In this document: piece after piece, positions 8,499 to 17,743 of the stretch
How positions within the stretch are numbered: the stretch's first letter is position 1
Layout of the letters: each line of letters opens with the position of its first letter
NCBI RefSeq assembly: GCF_036002505.1
Contig: NZ_DASYTH010000121.1
Coordinates: forward strand, 1-64,000
DNA: 64,000 bases
Source of the DNA: DASYTH01 sp036002505
GTDB lineage: Bacteria > Actinomycetota > Actinomycetes > Mycobacteriales > Pseudonocardiaceae
Direction of reading: 5' to 3'
The notes under the pieces: model-generated
Told to the model about the DNA's origin: nothing
Seen by the model: the letters and a program-made list of their open reading frames with translations, nothing else
Databases searched by the model: none
Program-made: the position numbers and the translations under genes

Positions 8499-9725
8499 AT
8501 GCGAAAGAGGTGGGATTCGGCGTGCTACCGGGAGCTGGGTGCTGAGCTGCGGAAGCACCGCAGGGAGGCGGGTCTGACCGAGGCGAAGCTGGGGCGCCAA
8601 CTCGGCTGGTCGGCAAGCAAGGTGGCGCGCAGCGAGTTCGGGCAGGTCAAGCTGAGCACCATCGACGTGATCACCTACCTGGCCTTCTGTGGCGTCTACG
8701 GCAAGCGCAGCGCCGAGCTGCGCGCCATGTGCCGCGAGGCCGAGGCGACATCCGGGCACTGGCTGCGCCGGCACGAGTCCGGTCTGCCCGACGCGACCCG
8801 CGCGCTGATCTACCACGACAGCACCGCGAATGCATCGACGAGCTACGAACCTGAGCTCGTGCCAGGTCTCCTGCAGACCGAGGGCTATATCCGTGTCTTG
8901 ATGGAGAAACGGTGGCCGGGCTGGGATCCGAAACTGGCGGTGCGCATTCGGAAGACCCGGCAGCGGATCCTGCACGGGCCGGATCCGGCCCGTTTCAACT
9001 TCTTCGTGCATGAAAACGCGCTCCAGCTGGCTGTTGGCGACGCCACGATCATGCACGAGCAGTTGCTCGCATTGCTGCTGCTCGACGGCCTGCCGCAGGC
9101 AGGGCCGTTTCAAGATCGTTTGAGCAGCGCCTCAGGTGGTGCTACCCGAGGCCGTTGGCGTGCCGGTGGTGCTGGAGCCGCGCGACACCTCAGTGTCCAC
9201 TGTGGAGTGGGTGCGACGAATGCGTCCTTTCTCACGCCGAGCGTGAGGAAAGCGTCCTTCGTCGCACGACTTCGGAGCCACTGGAATACCTGGCGTCACC
9301 ACAGTCCCATCAGCAACAGCAGCCACTCGGGTGATCTTGAAACAGCCGTGCTGCCGCAGGTGGCCCTCCGGGTCGTACCAGCCGGCGCCCTAGCCACAGT
9401 TGGCGGGCCGTTTGTGCTCTTCGAGTACACGAACCACGAACCACTGGTGTACCTGGAAGCCATGACGTGCGGGCTGTTCCTCGAAGACAGTGAGTACGTC
9501 GAGGATTACCGCAACCTCGTCTCGATTATCGCGGATGTTGCCCTGGGTGAGGGACACTCTCGGGAGTACCTTGCCGCACTGGCAAGCGACTACGACCGAG
9601 AGGGAGTCGACTCCGATGCCCACGACGGCGTGGAGGAAAAGCAGCTACAGCGACAGTCCCACGGGGAACTGCGTCGAGGTGGCCATCGGCCCCGTCGCGG
9701 TCGTCCGGGTCTCCAAGAGCGCTGA
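8499..9725 (+). CDS. XRE/DUF5753 (Scr1-type) regulator with an in-frame insertion
   Basis: A helix-turn-helix protein of the actinobacterial XRE-DUF5753 family, normally paired with a DUF397 protein. The N-terminal HTH (ELRKHRREAGLTEAKLGRQL) and the DUF5753 motifs YEPELVPGLLQTEGYIR, FVLFEYTNHEPLVYLEAMT and LASDYDRE are intact. Between LLLLDGLPQ and VALRVVPAG lie 87 extra residues of unrelated composition. They come from a 261-bp insertion (9100-9350 plus one copy of its 10-bp direct repeat) that keeps the frame, so a 408-residue protein is still encoded. It probably no longer folds normally. The 3' end overlaps the DUF397 gene by 110 bp, more than usual for this gene pair. Confidence 0.75.
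   Translation: MRKRWDSACYRELGAELRKHRREAGLTEAKLGRQLGWSASKVARSEFGQVKLSTIDVITYLAFCGVYGKRSAELRAMCREAEATSGHWLRRHESGLPDATRALIYHDSTANASTSYEPELVPGLLQTEGYIRVLMEKRWPGWDPKLAVRIRKTRQRILHGPDPARFNFFVHENALQLAVGDATIMHEQLLALLLLDGLPQAGPFQDRLSSASGGATRGRWRAGGAGAARHLSVHCGVGATNASFLTPSVRKASFVARLRSHWNTWRHHSPISNSSHSGDLETAVLPQVALRVVPAGALATVGGPFVLFEYTNHEPLVYLEAMTCGLFLEDSEYVEDYRNLVSIIADVALGEGHSREYLAALASDYDREGVDSDAHDGVEEKQLQRQSHGELRRGGHRPRRGRPGLQER
9100..9350. mobile_element. MITE-like insertion inside the XRE gene
   Basis: A 251-bp segment without its own plausible gene. Its ends form an imperfect 18-bp terminal inverted repeat (16/18): the left end has GTTTCAAGATC at 9107-9117 and the right end has its complement at 9333-9343. 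It is flanked by 10-bp direct repeats CTGCCGCAGG at 9090-9099 and 9351-9360. Removing the element and one repeat joins LDGLPQ to VALRV exactly as in uninterrupted family members. A hairpin repeat (9211-9267) lies inside. No transposase is present, so it would be a non-autonomous element. The parent family was not identified. Confidence 0.75.
9211..9267. repeat. Hairpin repeat (family I) inside the MITE-like insertion
   Basis: The outer 10-bp arms GTGCGACGAA and TTCGTCGCAC are perfectly complementary. The inner part pairs imperfectly around TCACGCCGAGCGTGA. It carries the family words AATGCGTCCTT and GCGTCCTTC, also seen at 28840-28888. It is the only copy in the window that lies within a reading frame. 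Confidence 0.8.
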
Positions 9726-9795
9726 GGGGCCCGTGCTGACGTTCGATGTGCCGGCCTGGCATGAGTTGATCTCACGATGCCGGCGGAGCGGCTGA
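9616..9795 (+). CDS. DUF397 domain protein
   Basis: A 59-residue protein with the full DUF397 signature: AWRKSSYSDSPTGNCVEVA at the N-terminus, then VVRVSKSAEGPVLTF and the closing W-containing helix. ATG 9616 is preceded by GAGAGGGAG. DUF397 genes typically sit immediately after an XRE-DUF5753 gene, as here, and the pair is thought to behave like a regulatory or toxin-antitoxin-type unit. The partner gene carries an insertion, so this copy may be orphaned in function. Confidence 0.85.
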   Translation: MPTTAWRKSSYSDSPTGNCVEVAIGPVAVVRVSKSAEGPVLTFDVPAWHELISRCRRSG

Positions 9796-9893
9796 ACACC
9801 GGCTCCGCGTCCCGGCGCAGTCGGGTAGGCCGAAGGCCGCAATTGTCCCCGGGGCCGTATCGCACACTGTGACTTCTCCACGACGATGCGGTC

Positions 9894-10295
9894 ATGGGAA
9901 TCCTTCACATACCGGGGATCCGGCGAGTTGTCAGCTTCTGGGTGGTCGCCGCCGCGGCGGTCATTCTGGCCACGGTCCCGGCGGCGCCGGCCACCGCGGC
10001 GGAATCGGTGGTCACCTCGGTGATCGTCATCAACCCGGGCGGTCGGAGCTTCGCCGACACCGAAGAGATCAGGATCCAGATGACCGCGCAGGGCGGCACC
10101 CTGCCCTACACGTGGTCCGCGACCGGACTCAGCGGCAGCAAGCTGAGCATCAACCCGTCGACCGGCCTCATCTCCGGGCCGCTGCTCAACTGGGTCGGCA
10201 GCTGGACCGTCACCGTCACGGCGACGGCCGCGGCCGGCGGCTCCGGCAGCACGACATTCGGCATCAGCGTGTTCCGGGAGTGCCGCACCTGCTGA
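9894..10295 (+). CDS. Small secreted protein with a putative Ig-like domain
   Basis: A 133-residue protein. Residues 1-36 form a Sec signal peptide (basic start, long Ala/Val hydrophobic core, likely cleavage after ATAA). The rest reads as one cadherin/He_PIG-like Ig fold: GGTLPYTWSATGLSGSKLSI followed by NPSTGLISG, the usual 'initial interpretation' Ig pattern. The C-terminus has two Cys (ECRTC). Role unknown. It is convergent with the enoyl reductase gene. Confidence 0.7.
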   Translation: MGILHIPGIRRVVSFWVVAAAAVILATVPAAPATAAESVVTSVIVINPGGRSFADTEEIRIQMTAQGGTLPYTWSATGLSGSKLSINPSTGLISGPLLNWVGSWTVTVTATAAAGGSGSTTFGISVFRECRTC

Positions 10296-10299
10296 CCTG

Positions 10300-11067
10300 C
10301 TACATGCCGAGGGCGTGGACGCCGCCGTCGACCCAGACCATGGAGCCGGTGGTGGCGGGGAGCCAGTCCGAAAGAAGGGCGCAGACGGAGCGGGCGACCG
10401 GGGTCGCGTCGGACGTGTCCCAGCCGAGCGGGGCGCGTTCGCCCCAGGCGTCGCGGAGCATGGTGAAGCCGGGGATCGACTTCGCCGCCATGGTGCCCAG
10501 CGGGCCGGCGGCGACGAGGTTGACCCGGATGCCTTTGGGGCCGAGCTCGCGGGCGAGGTAGCGGGTGGTCGACTCGAGGGCGGCCTTGGCGACGCCCATC
10601 CAGTTGTAGGCGGGCCAGGCCATCCGGGCGTCGAAGTCCATGCCGACGATGGAGCCGCCGCCCTTCAGCAGTGGCAGGCAGGCGACCGCGAGCGACTTCA
10701 GCGAGTACGCCGAGACGTGCACGGCGGTGGCCACGTCGTCCCAGGGCGCGTCCAGGAAGTCCTCGCCGAGGCAGGACGGCGGCGCGTAGGCGATCGAGTG
10801 CAGCACCCCGTCCAGACCGTCCACATGCGACCCGACGGCGTCCGCGAGCCCGTCGAGGTGCTCCTGCTGGGTCACGTCCAGCTCCAGCACCGGCGGCGTC
10901 TCCGGCAGCCGCGCGGCGATCCGCTCGACCAGGCTCATCCGGCCGAACCCGGTGAGCACGACGGTGGCACCCTCCTCCTGCGCGATCTTCGCGGCGTGGA
11001 ACGCGATGGACGAGTCGGTGATCACGCCGGTGATGAGCAGACGCTTGCCCTCGAGCAGTCCCGCCAC
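10300..11067 (-). CDS. inhA: Enoyl-[acyl-carrier-protein] reductase, InhA/FabI type
   Basis: NADH-dependent reduction of enoyl-ACP in fatty acid elongation. 255 residues. The N-terminus GLLEGKRLLITGVITDSSIA and the FabI-type Tyr-x6-Lys active site (YNWMGVAKAALE) are clear, with the family's TMAAKSIPGF substrate loop. GTG 11067 follows a strong GGGAGGA site. The gene lies 26 bp after fabG, reproducing the mycobacterial fabG1-inhA operon. A FabI-type orthologue fits the high-GC actinobacterial assignment. Confidence 0.93.
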   Translation of the reverse strand: MAGLLEGKRLLITGVITDSSIAFHAAKIAQEEGATVVLTGFGRMSLVERIAARLPETPPVLELDVTQQEHLDGLADAVGSHVDGLDGVLHSIAYAPPSCLGEDFLDAPWDDVATAVHVSAYSLKSLAVACLPLLKGGGSIVGMDFDARMAWPAYNWMGVAKAALESTTRYLARELGPKGIRVNLVAAGPLGTMAAKSIPGFTMLRDAWGERAPLGWDTSDATPVARSVCALLSDWLPATTGSMVWVDGGVHALGM

Positions 11068-11093
11068 GATGGTCCTCCCGCTGATCTCGCTGG

Positions 11094-11798
11094 TCAGTGC
11101 CCCATGCCCAAGCCGCCGTCGACGGGCAGCACAGCTCCGCTGATGTACCCGGCGGCGTCCGAGGCGAGGAAGGTTACCGCGGCCGCCACCTCGTCCACCT
11201 CGCCATACCGCCCGGCCGGCACCGACTGCAGAATGATCCCCTTGCGCTCCTCCGACACGGCGTCGGACATGTCGGTACTGACGAACCCCGGCGCCACCAC
11301 GTTCGCCGTGATGTTCCGCGACCCCAGCTCCCGCGTGATCGACCGCGCGATCCCGATCAACCCAGCCTTGCTCGCCGCATAGTTCACCTGCCCCGGCGAC
11401 CCCATCATCCCCGTCACCGACGAGATGAAGATCATCCGCCCCCACCGCGCCCTGAGCATCCCCCGCGTAGCCCGCTTCGCCACCCGGTACGCCCCAGTCA
11501 GGTTGGCATCCACCACCCGGGTGAACTGCTCCTCCCCCATCCGCATCAACAACGTGTCATCGGTGATCCCGGCATTCGACACCAACACCTCCACCGCCCC
11601 ATGCGCGTCCTCCACCTCCCTGAAGGCGGCATCCACCTGCCCGGCATCAGTGACATCGCACCGCACTCCGAACATCCCCTCAGGCGCCCCCGACCCCCGA
11701 TGCGTCACCGCGACCTTGTCCCCCTGCGCCGCGAAAGCCCGAGCAATCGCCAACCCGATCCCCCGGTTACCACCCGTGACCAGCACAGATCGTCCCAC
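11094..11798 (-). CDS. fabG: 3-oxoacyl-[acyl-carrier-protein] reductase
   Basis: NADPH-dependent beta-ketoacyl-ACP reductase, 234 residues, classical SDR. Visible motifs are TGGNRGIG (cofactor), NAG, and the catalytic Ser with YAASKAG (Tyr-x3-Lys). It ends with the typical PVDGGLGMGH. As the first gene of the fabG-inhA operon it corresponds to MabA/FabG1 of mycobacteria. The start follows a short leader at 11799-11909, where the promoter should lie. Confidence 0.93.
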   Translation of the reverse strand: MGRSVLVTGGNRGIGLAIARAFAAQGDKVAVTHRGSGAPEGMFGVRCDVTDAGQVDAAFREVEDAHGAVEVLVSNAGITDDTLLMRMGEEQFTRVVDANLTGAYRVAKRATRGMLRARWGRMIFISSVTGMMGSPGQVNYAASKAGLIGIARSITRELGSRNITANVVAPGFVSTDMSDAVSEERKGIILQSVPAGRYGEVDEVAAAVTFLASDAAGYISGAVLPVDGGLGMGH

Positions 11799-11909
11799 GC
11801 ACGCACTCCTCGCCTCACCGCTCCCCCTGCCCCGTGAGGTTAACCCGCCTCTTCGCCCACCCCCTGCACCGGGTTCAACAGCTGTGGTATTCGTCGACGA
11901 TCCACAAGA

Positions 11910-14543
11910 TCATTCGCTGCACGAACCGTCCAGCGCGTCCAGTTGCCGCAGGACGTGCTCGGCGTCGGCGCCGCGGTGCTGGACCTCATACAGCCGTAGG
12001 GCCTGCCGCCACGCCGCGCGGGCTTCGTCGTGCCGGCCGAGCGCGCAGTGCGGCTGACCGATGCCGTCGAGGATCTCGGCCTCCTTGTACACGTTGCCCT
12101 GCTCACGGCGCAGAGTGAGGGCCTCCTGGTAGTAGTCGATGGCGTCGGTGTGCCGGCCGGTGTGGTGCGCGACGTAGGCCAGGGTGTTCAGCGCGGCCGC
12201 CACCCCATTCCGGTAGCCACGCTCGCGGTGCGCGGCAAGAGCGGCTTCGCTGTTGGCGCGGGCTTGGTCGTAATGACCCAGTCGGGCGGCATACCAGGCA
12301 ACCGCGTTGAGTGCTTCGGTTTCCCGCATCCGATTGTCAAGGGTTTGCAGGCAGTGCAGGGCGCGGGTGGCGTGCTTCAGCGCCCGCTCATCATCACCTT
12401 GTCGCCCGGCGGCGACTGCGAGCATCCGATGAGTGTGCGCCTCGAGTCGTTGGTCACCGACATGTTCGGCCAGGGTGAGGGCCCGGTGAAGGTGATCCAA
12501 TGCGTCGCCGTGGCGGCTCGTCAGGGCGTACGCCCGGCCGAGATGGTGGTGGGCGCGGGCGCGGTCACGATCACCGAGGTGCATGGCGGCAGCAAGCCCG
12601 GACCGCCAGGCGGCGACCTCGTCGTGGAAATGTCCCCGGCGACTATGGAAGGTGAACAAGGACCAAGCCAGCTGCCACACGGCCTGGTGCCAGCCGTGTG
12701 CGGCGGCGACCTGCTGGGCGGCCAGCACTCCGGGTTGCTCGGCTTCGAACCACGCCAGGGCCGCCGCGTAGTCGGGCAACGAATCGGGCCGGCAGCCGGG
12801 CGCCGGCGGATGGAGTTGGATCACCGGGCGGTCCGGATCGAGCAACATCTCGCCGGTGTAGGCAGTGTGCAGGTAGAAATCCACCAGCCGCCGCAGCGCC
12901 GGCATCTGGTCAACCCCAGCGTGGTCGGCGGCGAAGCGGCGGATCAGGTCGTGCACCCGGTAGCGACCGCCGGTGTCCTGCCCGAGCAGGGATACCTGGT
13001 CCAGCCCACGAAGCACCGCCCTGGTCCGGGGGATGGACCAGCCGGTGAGGCTGGCGGCCGCGGGCAGGCCGATGTCCGGTCCGGGAGCGATCCCGAGCAG
13101 TCCGAACGCCCGAGCCTGGTCGGCGGTGAGCGCGCGAACCGACCACGACAGCACTGCCGGCAGGCTGGCGGTCGGGTCGTCGTCGTCCAGCGCGTCCAGC
13201 CCAACTTCGCGCAGCTCCGCGGCGAACGTGTCGAGCGGCAGGTGAGAGTGGGTGCGGGCGCGGCCGGCGACGATGCTCAACGCCAGCGGCAGCCCGCCGC
13301 AGTAGGCGACCAACTCGTCGACCGCGGTGGGTTCGGCCGCCACGCGGTCCGCGCCAAGCCTGGCGGAGAGCAGGGCGCGGGCCTCCGCGTCGGTGAGGAT
13401 GTCGACCCGGAGGTGGTGGGCGCCGAGCGCGGTGATGAGCCCCGGCAGGTGATTGCGGCTGGTGACCAGCACTGTTGTGGTGGAGCTGCCCGGCAGCAGC
13501 GGGGCCACCTGCGCGGCGTCGACGGCGTTGTCCAACACGATCAGCATCCGCTTGCCGGCTACCAGACTGCGGAAGAGCGCCGCCTGGGAGTGCAGGTCGA
13601 CCGGGATGTGGGCGGTGTCGACGCCGAAGGCCTCGAGGAATCCGCGGACAGCGATCTCGGGCGGCATGGGCGTGTTGTCCGCGCTGAAACCCCGCAGGTC
13701 GACGAACATCTGACCGTCGGGGAAACGGTCGAGGTGCTCGTGCGCCCACCGCAGGGCCAACCAGGTCTTGCCCATGCCGCCGGCTCCGGCGATCGCGGTG
13801 ATCACCACCGTGCCTCCCGCTCCGGCCGGGGCGTTCACGGCAGCGGTCAGGATGGCGAGCTCATCGGTACGACCGATGAACCGGCCCGGCGCAGCCGGCA
13901 ACTGATGCGGCACCGGTCCCGCCGGTGGTTCGGCCGTCAGCCGCGTGGGGTCGGGCGGGTACGGATGATCGGGCAGGCCGACCCATGCCGTGGTCACGGT
14001 CTCCTTCACCGCGACCGTGGCGGGGAGGAACGACGCCGGATCGATATGCACACAATGCCGGATCACCTCCTCGAAGAACCACCCCGAGGCGATCACCGCC
14101 AGCACGCCTGGCGATTCGGCGAGCGCGGTCTTCACCGCAGGGGCGTCGAGGAGCCGGAATGCCAGGTTGACCGATGCCGCCGTCACGCCGTGCTCATCGT
14201 AGGCGACCTCGCCGGCGTGCAGCGCCATCCGCAACCGGATCCGTTCTTCCGCGCCATGCGTGGTGTTGTGCTCATGGAGCTTCTCGGCCAAGGCCCGCGG
14301 CAGGACCTCTGCAAACGGCGCCTTGGGCAGCTGGGCCGGGGCCAGAATGAACACGCCGTCGCCGCGGTCCTCGTGGTCGCAATCCGCCCAGGAGATACCG
14401 GCGGCGTCGAATGCCCGCCGCACGGCGCTGTACAGACCCTCCCGGACCGCAACCTGATGATGATTGGTGCGGTGTCGATCCCCGAACCCCTCGACATCCA
14501 CCAGAATGATCGTGCGGTGAACAGCTGCCCGCGGGCGTTCCAT
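11910..14543 (-). CDS. STAND NTPase: cyclase-like domain, NB-ARC, TPR repeats
   Basis: 877 residues in three parts. Residues about 1-165 resemble a class III nucleotide cyclase homology domain: metal-binding Asp in LVDVEGF and GDGVFI, then LRMALHAGEV, and the Asn/Arg pair in VNLAFRLL that corresponds to the transition-state residues. Residues about 215-570 form an NB-ARC module with P-loop AGGMGKT, LIVLDN (Walker B) and GGLPLAL. The C-terminal ~250 residues are TPR repeats. There is no BTAD or SARP DNA-binding domain, so it is not an AfsR-type regulator. Such STAND proteins sense a ligand through the repeats and switch on an effector; a cyclase effector is inferred. The gene stands between two parts of a conserved mycobacterial block. 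Confidence 0.8.
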   Translation of the reverse strand: MERPRAAVHRTIILVDVEGFGDRHRTNHHQVAVREGLYSAVRRAFDAAGISWADCDHEDRGDGVFILAPAQLPKAPFAEVLPRALAEKLHEHNTTHGAEERIRLRMALHAGEVAYDEHGVTAASVNLAFRLLDAPAVKTALAESPGVLAVIASGWFFEEVIRHCVHIDPASFLPATVAVKETVTTAWVGLPDHPYPPDPTRLTAEPPAGPVPHQLPAAPGRFIGRTDELAILTAAVNAPAGAGGTVVITAIAGAGGMGKTWLALRWAHEHLDRFPDGQMFVDLRGFSADNTPMPPEIAVRGFLEAFGVDTAHIPVDLHSQAALFRSLVAGKRMLIVLDNAVDAAQVAPLLPGSSTTTVLVTSRNHLPGLITALGAHHLRVDILTDAEARALLSARLGADRVAAEPTAVDELVAYCGGLPLALSIVAGRARTHSHLPLDTFAAELREVGLDALDDDDPTASLPAVLSWSVRALTADQARAFGLLGIAPGPDIGLPAAASLTGWSIPRTRAVLRGLDQVSLLGQDTGGRYRVHDLIRRFAADHAGVDQMPALRRLVDFYLHTAYTGEMLLDPDRPVIQLHPPAPGCRPDSLPDYAAALAWFEAEQPGVLAAQQVAAAHGWHQAVWQLAWSLFTFHSRRGHFHDEVAAWRSGLAAAMHLGDRDRARAHHHLGRAYALTSRHGDALDHLHRALTLAEHVGDQRLEAHTHRMLAVAAGRQGDDERALKHATRALHCLQTLDNRMRETEALNAVAWYAARLGHYDQARANSEAALAAHRERGYRNGVAAALNTLAYVAHHTGRHTDAIDYYQEALTLRREQGNVYKEAEILDGIGQPHCALGRHDEARAAWRQALRLYEVQHRGADAEHVLRQLDALDGSCSE

Positions 14544-14550
14544 ACTGCCA

Positions 14551-14578
14551 ATTATCGGGTTGGGGCAATGCCTGTCTC
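14551..14578 (-). promoter_or_regulatory. Promoter of the STAND gene, probably leaderless
   Basis: On the minus strand GAGACA (14573-14578) and GATAAT (14551-14556) are separated by 16 bp. GATAAT ends 7 bp before the ATG at 14543, so the transcript would begin at or next to the start codon. No ribosome site precedes the ATG, which agrees with a leaderless mRNA. Confidence 0.55.
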
Positions 14579-14602
14579 AGTCTCGGTAGCCGCGCACGAA
14601 GT

Positions 14603-14636
14603 GGGAACTCGCGTGCTGGAACCGGGGACTCGCGGG
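14603..14636 (+). repeat. Two-box array with 21-nt spacing (ACTCGCG boxes)
   Basis: Two copies of ACTCGCG begin at 14607 and 14628, exactly 21 nt apart, with a TGCTGGAACC-type spacer. The segment matches the right array at 56882-56917 (31/34). It fills the gap between the end of the VWA gene (14641) and the STAND promoter. Confidence 0.75.
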
Positions 14637-14640
14637 ATTC

Positions 14641-15633
14641 TCAGGGGATGCGTTGGCTGATGACCAGGGCGCTGCCGGCGGCCAACAGGGCGGCGAGGGT
14701 GCCGAGCATGAGCCAGGGGCGGCTGGCGTCGGCGTCTTTGGTTTCGTAGCCGATCTGTTCGCCGAGGGTGTCGTAGACCGAGCGGAGTTGTTCGGCGCTG
14801 GCGGCTTTGTAGAACTCGCCGCCGGAGAGTTTGGCGATCTCGCGCATGGAGTCGTCGTCGACCGGGACGTTCTGGGACTTGCCGTCGATGTCGACGGAGC
14901 CGGTTTCGGTGCCGTAGGAGATGGTCGAGATCGGGACCTTCTTCTCCGCCGCCGCCCGGGCCGCGGTGAACGCGCCGCGCGGGTCGTCGCCGTTGGGGGT
15001 GGGGATGGTCTGCTTGCCGTCGCTCATCAGGACGATGCGGGCCGGGGGTGGGCCGTCGGGGCCGCCGACCACCTGGGAGAAGCCGTCGATGGACTGGATC
15101 GCGGCGAAGATCGCCTCGCCGGTGGCGGTGGACTGGGCGAGCTTCAACCCGTCGATGGCCGAGGTGACCGGTACCCGGTCGGTGGTCGGGCCGACCAGGA
15201 CCGTTGCGGTGCCGGCGAAGGAGATGAGGCCGAGGTTGACGCCGGGGGTGAGGCCCTGGGCGAACGACTTGGCGGCCACCTGCGCGGCGGCCAGGCGGGT
15301 CGGCTGGACGTCGCGAGCCTGCATGGACAGCGACACGTCGATCACCAGCAGGACGGTGGCCCGGTTGCGCGGCACCCGCTGCTGCGCGGTCGGTCCGGCC
15401 ATCGCCGTGGTCAGCAGCATCAACGCGCCGACGAGCACGATCGCCGGCACGTGCCGCCACCGGCTGGGCTTCTTCGACATCACCTTGTCCAGCAGCTCCA
15501 GATTGGTGAACCGCATCGTGCGCTTGCGCCGCATCCGTTGCACCACAACGTATCCGGCCACCAGCGCGGCGATCACCAGGAACAGCAGGAACCACCAGGG
15601 AGCGGCGAACCGCCCCAACGACAACCCGAACAT
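14641..15633 (-). CDS. VWA domain membrane protein (BatA-like; Rv1481-type)
   Basis: 330 residues. Two hydrophobic segments near the N-terminus (about 10-30 and 58-78) are followed by a VWA domain with MIDAS motif VIDVSLSM, then a C-terminal membrane segment (LMLGTLAALLAAGSALVIS). This is the BatA/Rv1481 layout. ATG 15633 has GGGAGGGG 10 bp upstream; a TTG two codons earlier is an alternative. It starts 2 bp after the DUF58 stop, so moxR-DUF58-VWA form one operon, as in M. tuberculosis (Rv1479-Rv1481). The role is probably assembly or quality control at the cell envelope. Confidence 0.88.
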   Translation of the reverse strand: MFGLSLGRFAAPWWFLLFLVIAALVAGYVVVQRMRRKRTMRFTNLELLDKVMSKKPSRWRHVPAIVLVGALMLLTTAMAGPTAQQRVPRNRATVLLVIDVSLSMQARDVQPTRLAAAQVAAKSFAQGLTPGVNLGLISFAGTATVLVGPTTDRVPVTSAIDGLKLAQSTATGEAIFAAIQSIDGFSQVVGGPDGPPPARIVLMSDGKQTIPTPNGDDPRGAFTAARAAAEKKVPISTISYGTETGSVDIDGKSQNVPVDDDSMREIAKLSGGEFYKAASAEQLRSVYDTLGEQIGYETKDADASRPWLMLGTLAALLAAGSALVISQRIP

Positions 15634-15634
15634 C

Positions 15635-16605
15635 TCAAGCAACCCCTCCCGACCACCGGCGTTTGCGGGAGACCACGAACCGGACGGTGTCGGCGATCCA
15701 GTCCGAGTCGGTGCGCAGCACGAGATGGCCGCCGCCGGCCCGGCGGACGGCACTGGCCACCTCGGCCCGGTGCTCGGCCGCCGCGGCGCCGAACTCCTTA
15801 CGCAGCAAGGCGGACGCGTGCACCTCGCGCTGCCGGCCGGTCTCCGGGTCGGCCAGCACGACGGTGCCGATGTCCGGCAGGTCGATGTCCCGCGGGTCGA
15901 GTATCTCGATGGCGACCAGGTCGTGCCGGGCGGACAGCGCGCGCAGCGGGCGCTGCCAGGTGGTCGGCCCGAGGAAGTCGGAGATCACCACGGCCAGCCC
16001 GCGCCGGCGCGGCGGCCGGCGCAACTGCTCGACCGCTTCGGCGAGATCACCGCGGGTGCCCTCGGGCGCGCGCGGCGTCTCCGCCACCTGCCGCACCAGC
16101 CCGCGGGCGTGGGCCAGCCCGCCCCGCGCGGGCAGCCGGACGGTCCGCTCGCCGGTCGCGATCACCGCGCCGATCCGGTTCCCGCCGCCCCCGGTCAGGT
16201 GCGCGACCGCGGCCACCGCGGCCACCACCAGGTCCCGCTTCTCACATGCCGCGGTGCCGAAGTCCAGGCTGGCCGAGAGGTCCACGACCAGCCAGGTCTC
16301 CAGCTCCCGGTCGGCCACGGTCTCCCGGATGTGCGGCACCGTGGTGCGTGCGGTGACCGCCCAGTCCATCCGCCGCACGTCGTCGCCGGGCTGATAGGTG
16401 CGGGCCTCCCCGGGCTCCGAGCCCGGCCCCGGGACCAGCCCGAGGTGGTTTCCCTGCAGCAGCCCGTCCAGCTTGCGCCGCACGTCCAGCTCGAGCAGCC
16501 GCAGGCCGGCCTCCATCCGCTCACCCTGCAGGATCGGCGGCGCCCACCGGGGCCGTTCCGCTGTTACACCGCGTCGCTCCGCTTTGCCCTCGGCCGCTTT
16601 CCCGG

Positions 16606-16609
<4 letters not shown>
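15635..16609 (-). CDS. DUF58 domain protein (Rv1480-type)
   Basis: 324 residues. The DUF58 core is seen in YQPGDDVRRMDWAVTART, then a VWA-like half beginning LVVDLSASLDFG. The ATG at 16609 overlaps the moxR stop as ATGA, showing translational coupling. It is the middle gene of the moxR-DUF58-VWA operon. DUF58 proteins are regular partners of MoxR ATPases; their biochemical activity is not known. Confidence 0.88.
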
Positions 16610-17679
<1,070 letters not shown>

Positions 17680-17743
17680 AACCGGTGCAATTCACCAACT
17701 ACAGCACACCTGATCAGCGGTGTGACCGCTGTGAAGACCCCTC

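Noticed and set aside
11910..14543. AfsR/SARP-type antibiotic regulator
   Set aside because: NB-ARC and TPR parts are similar, but the N-terminus is cyclase-like and there is no OmpR-type DNA-binding or BTAD domain.
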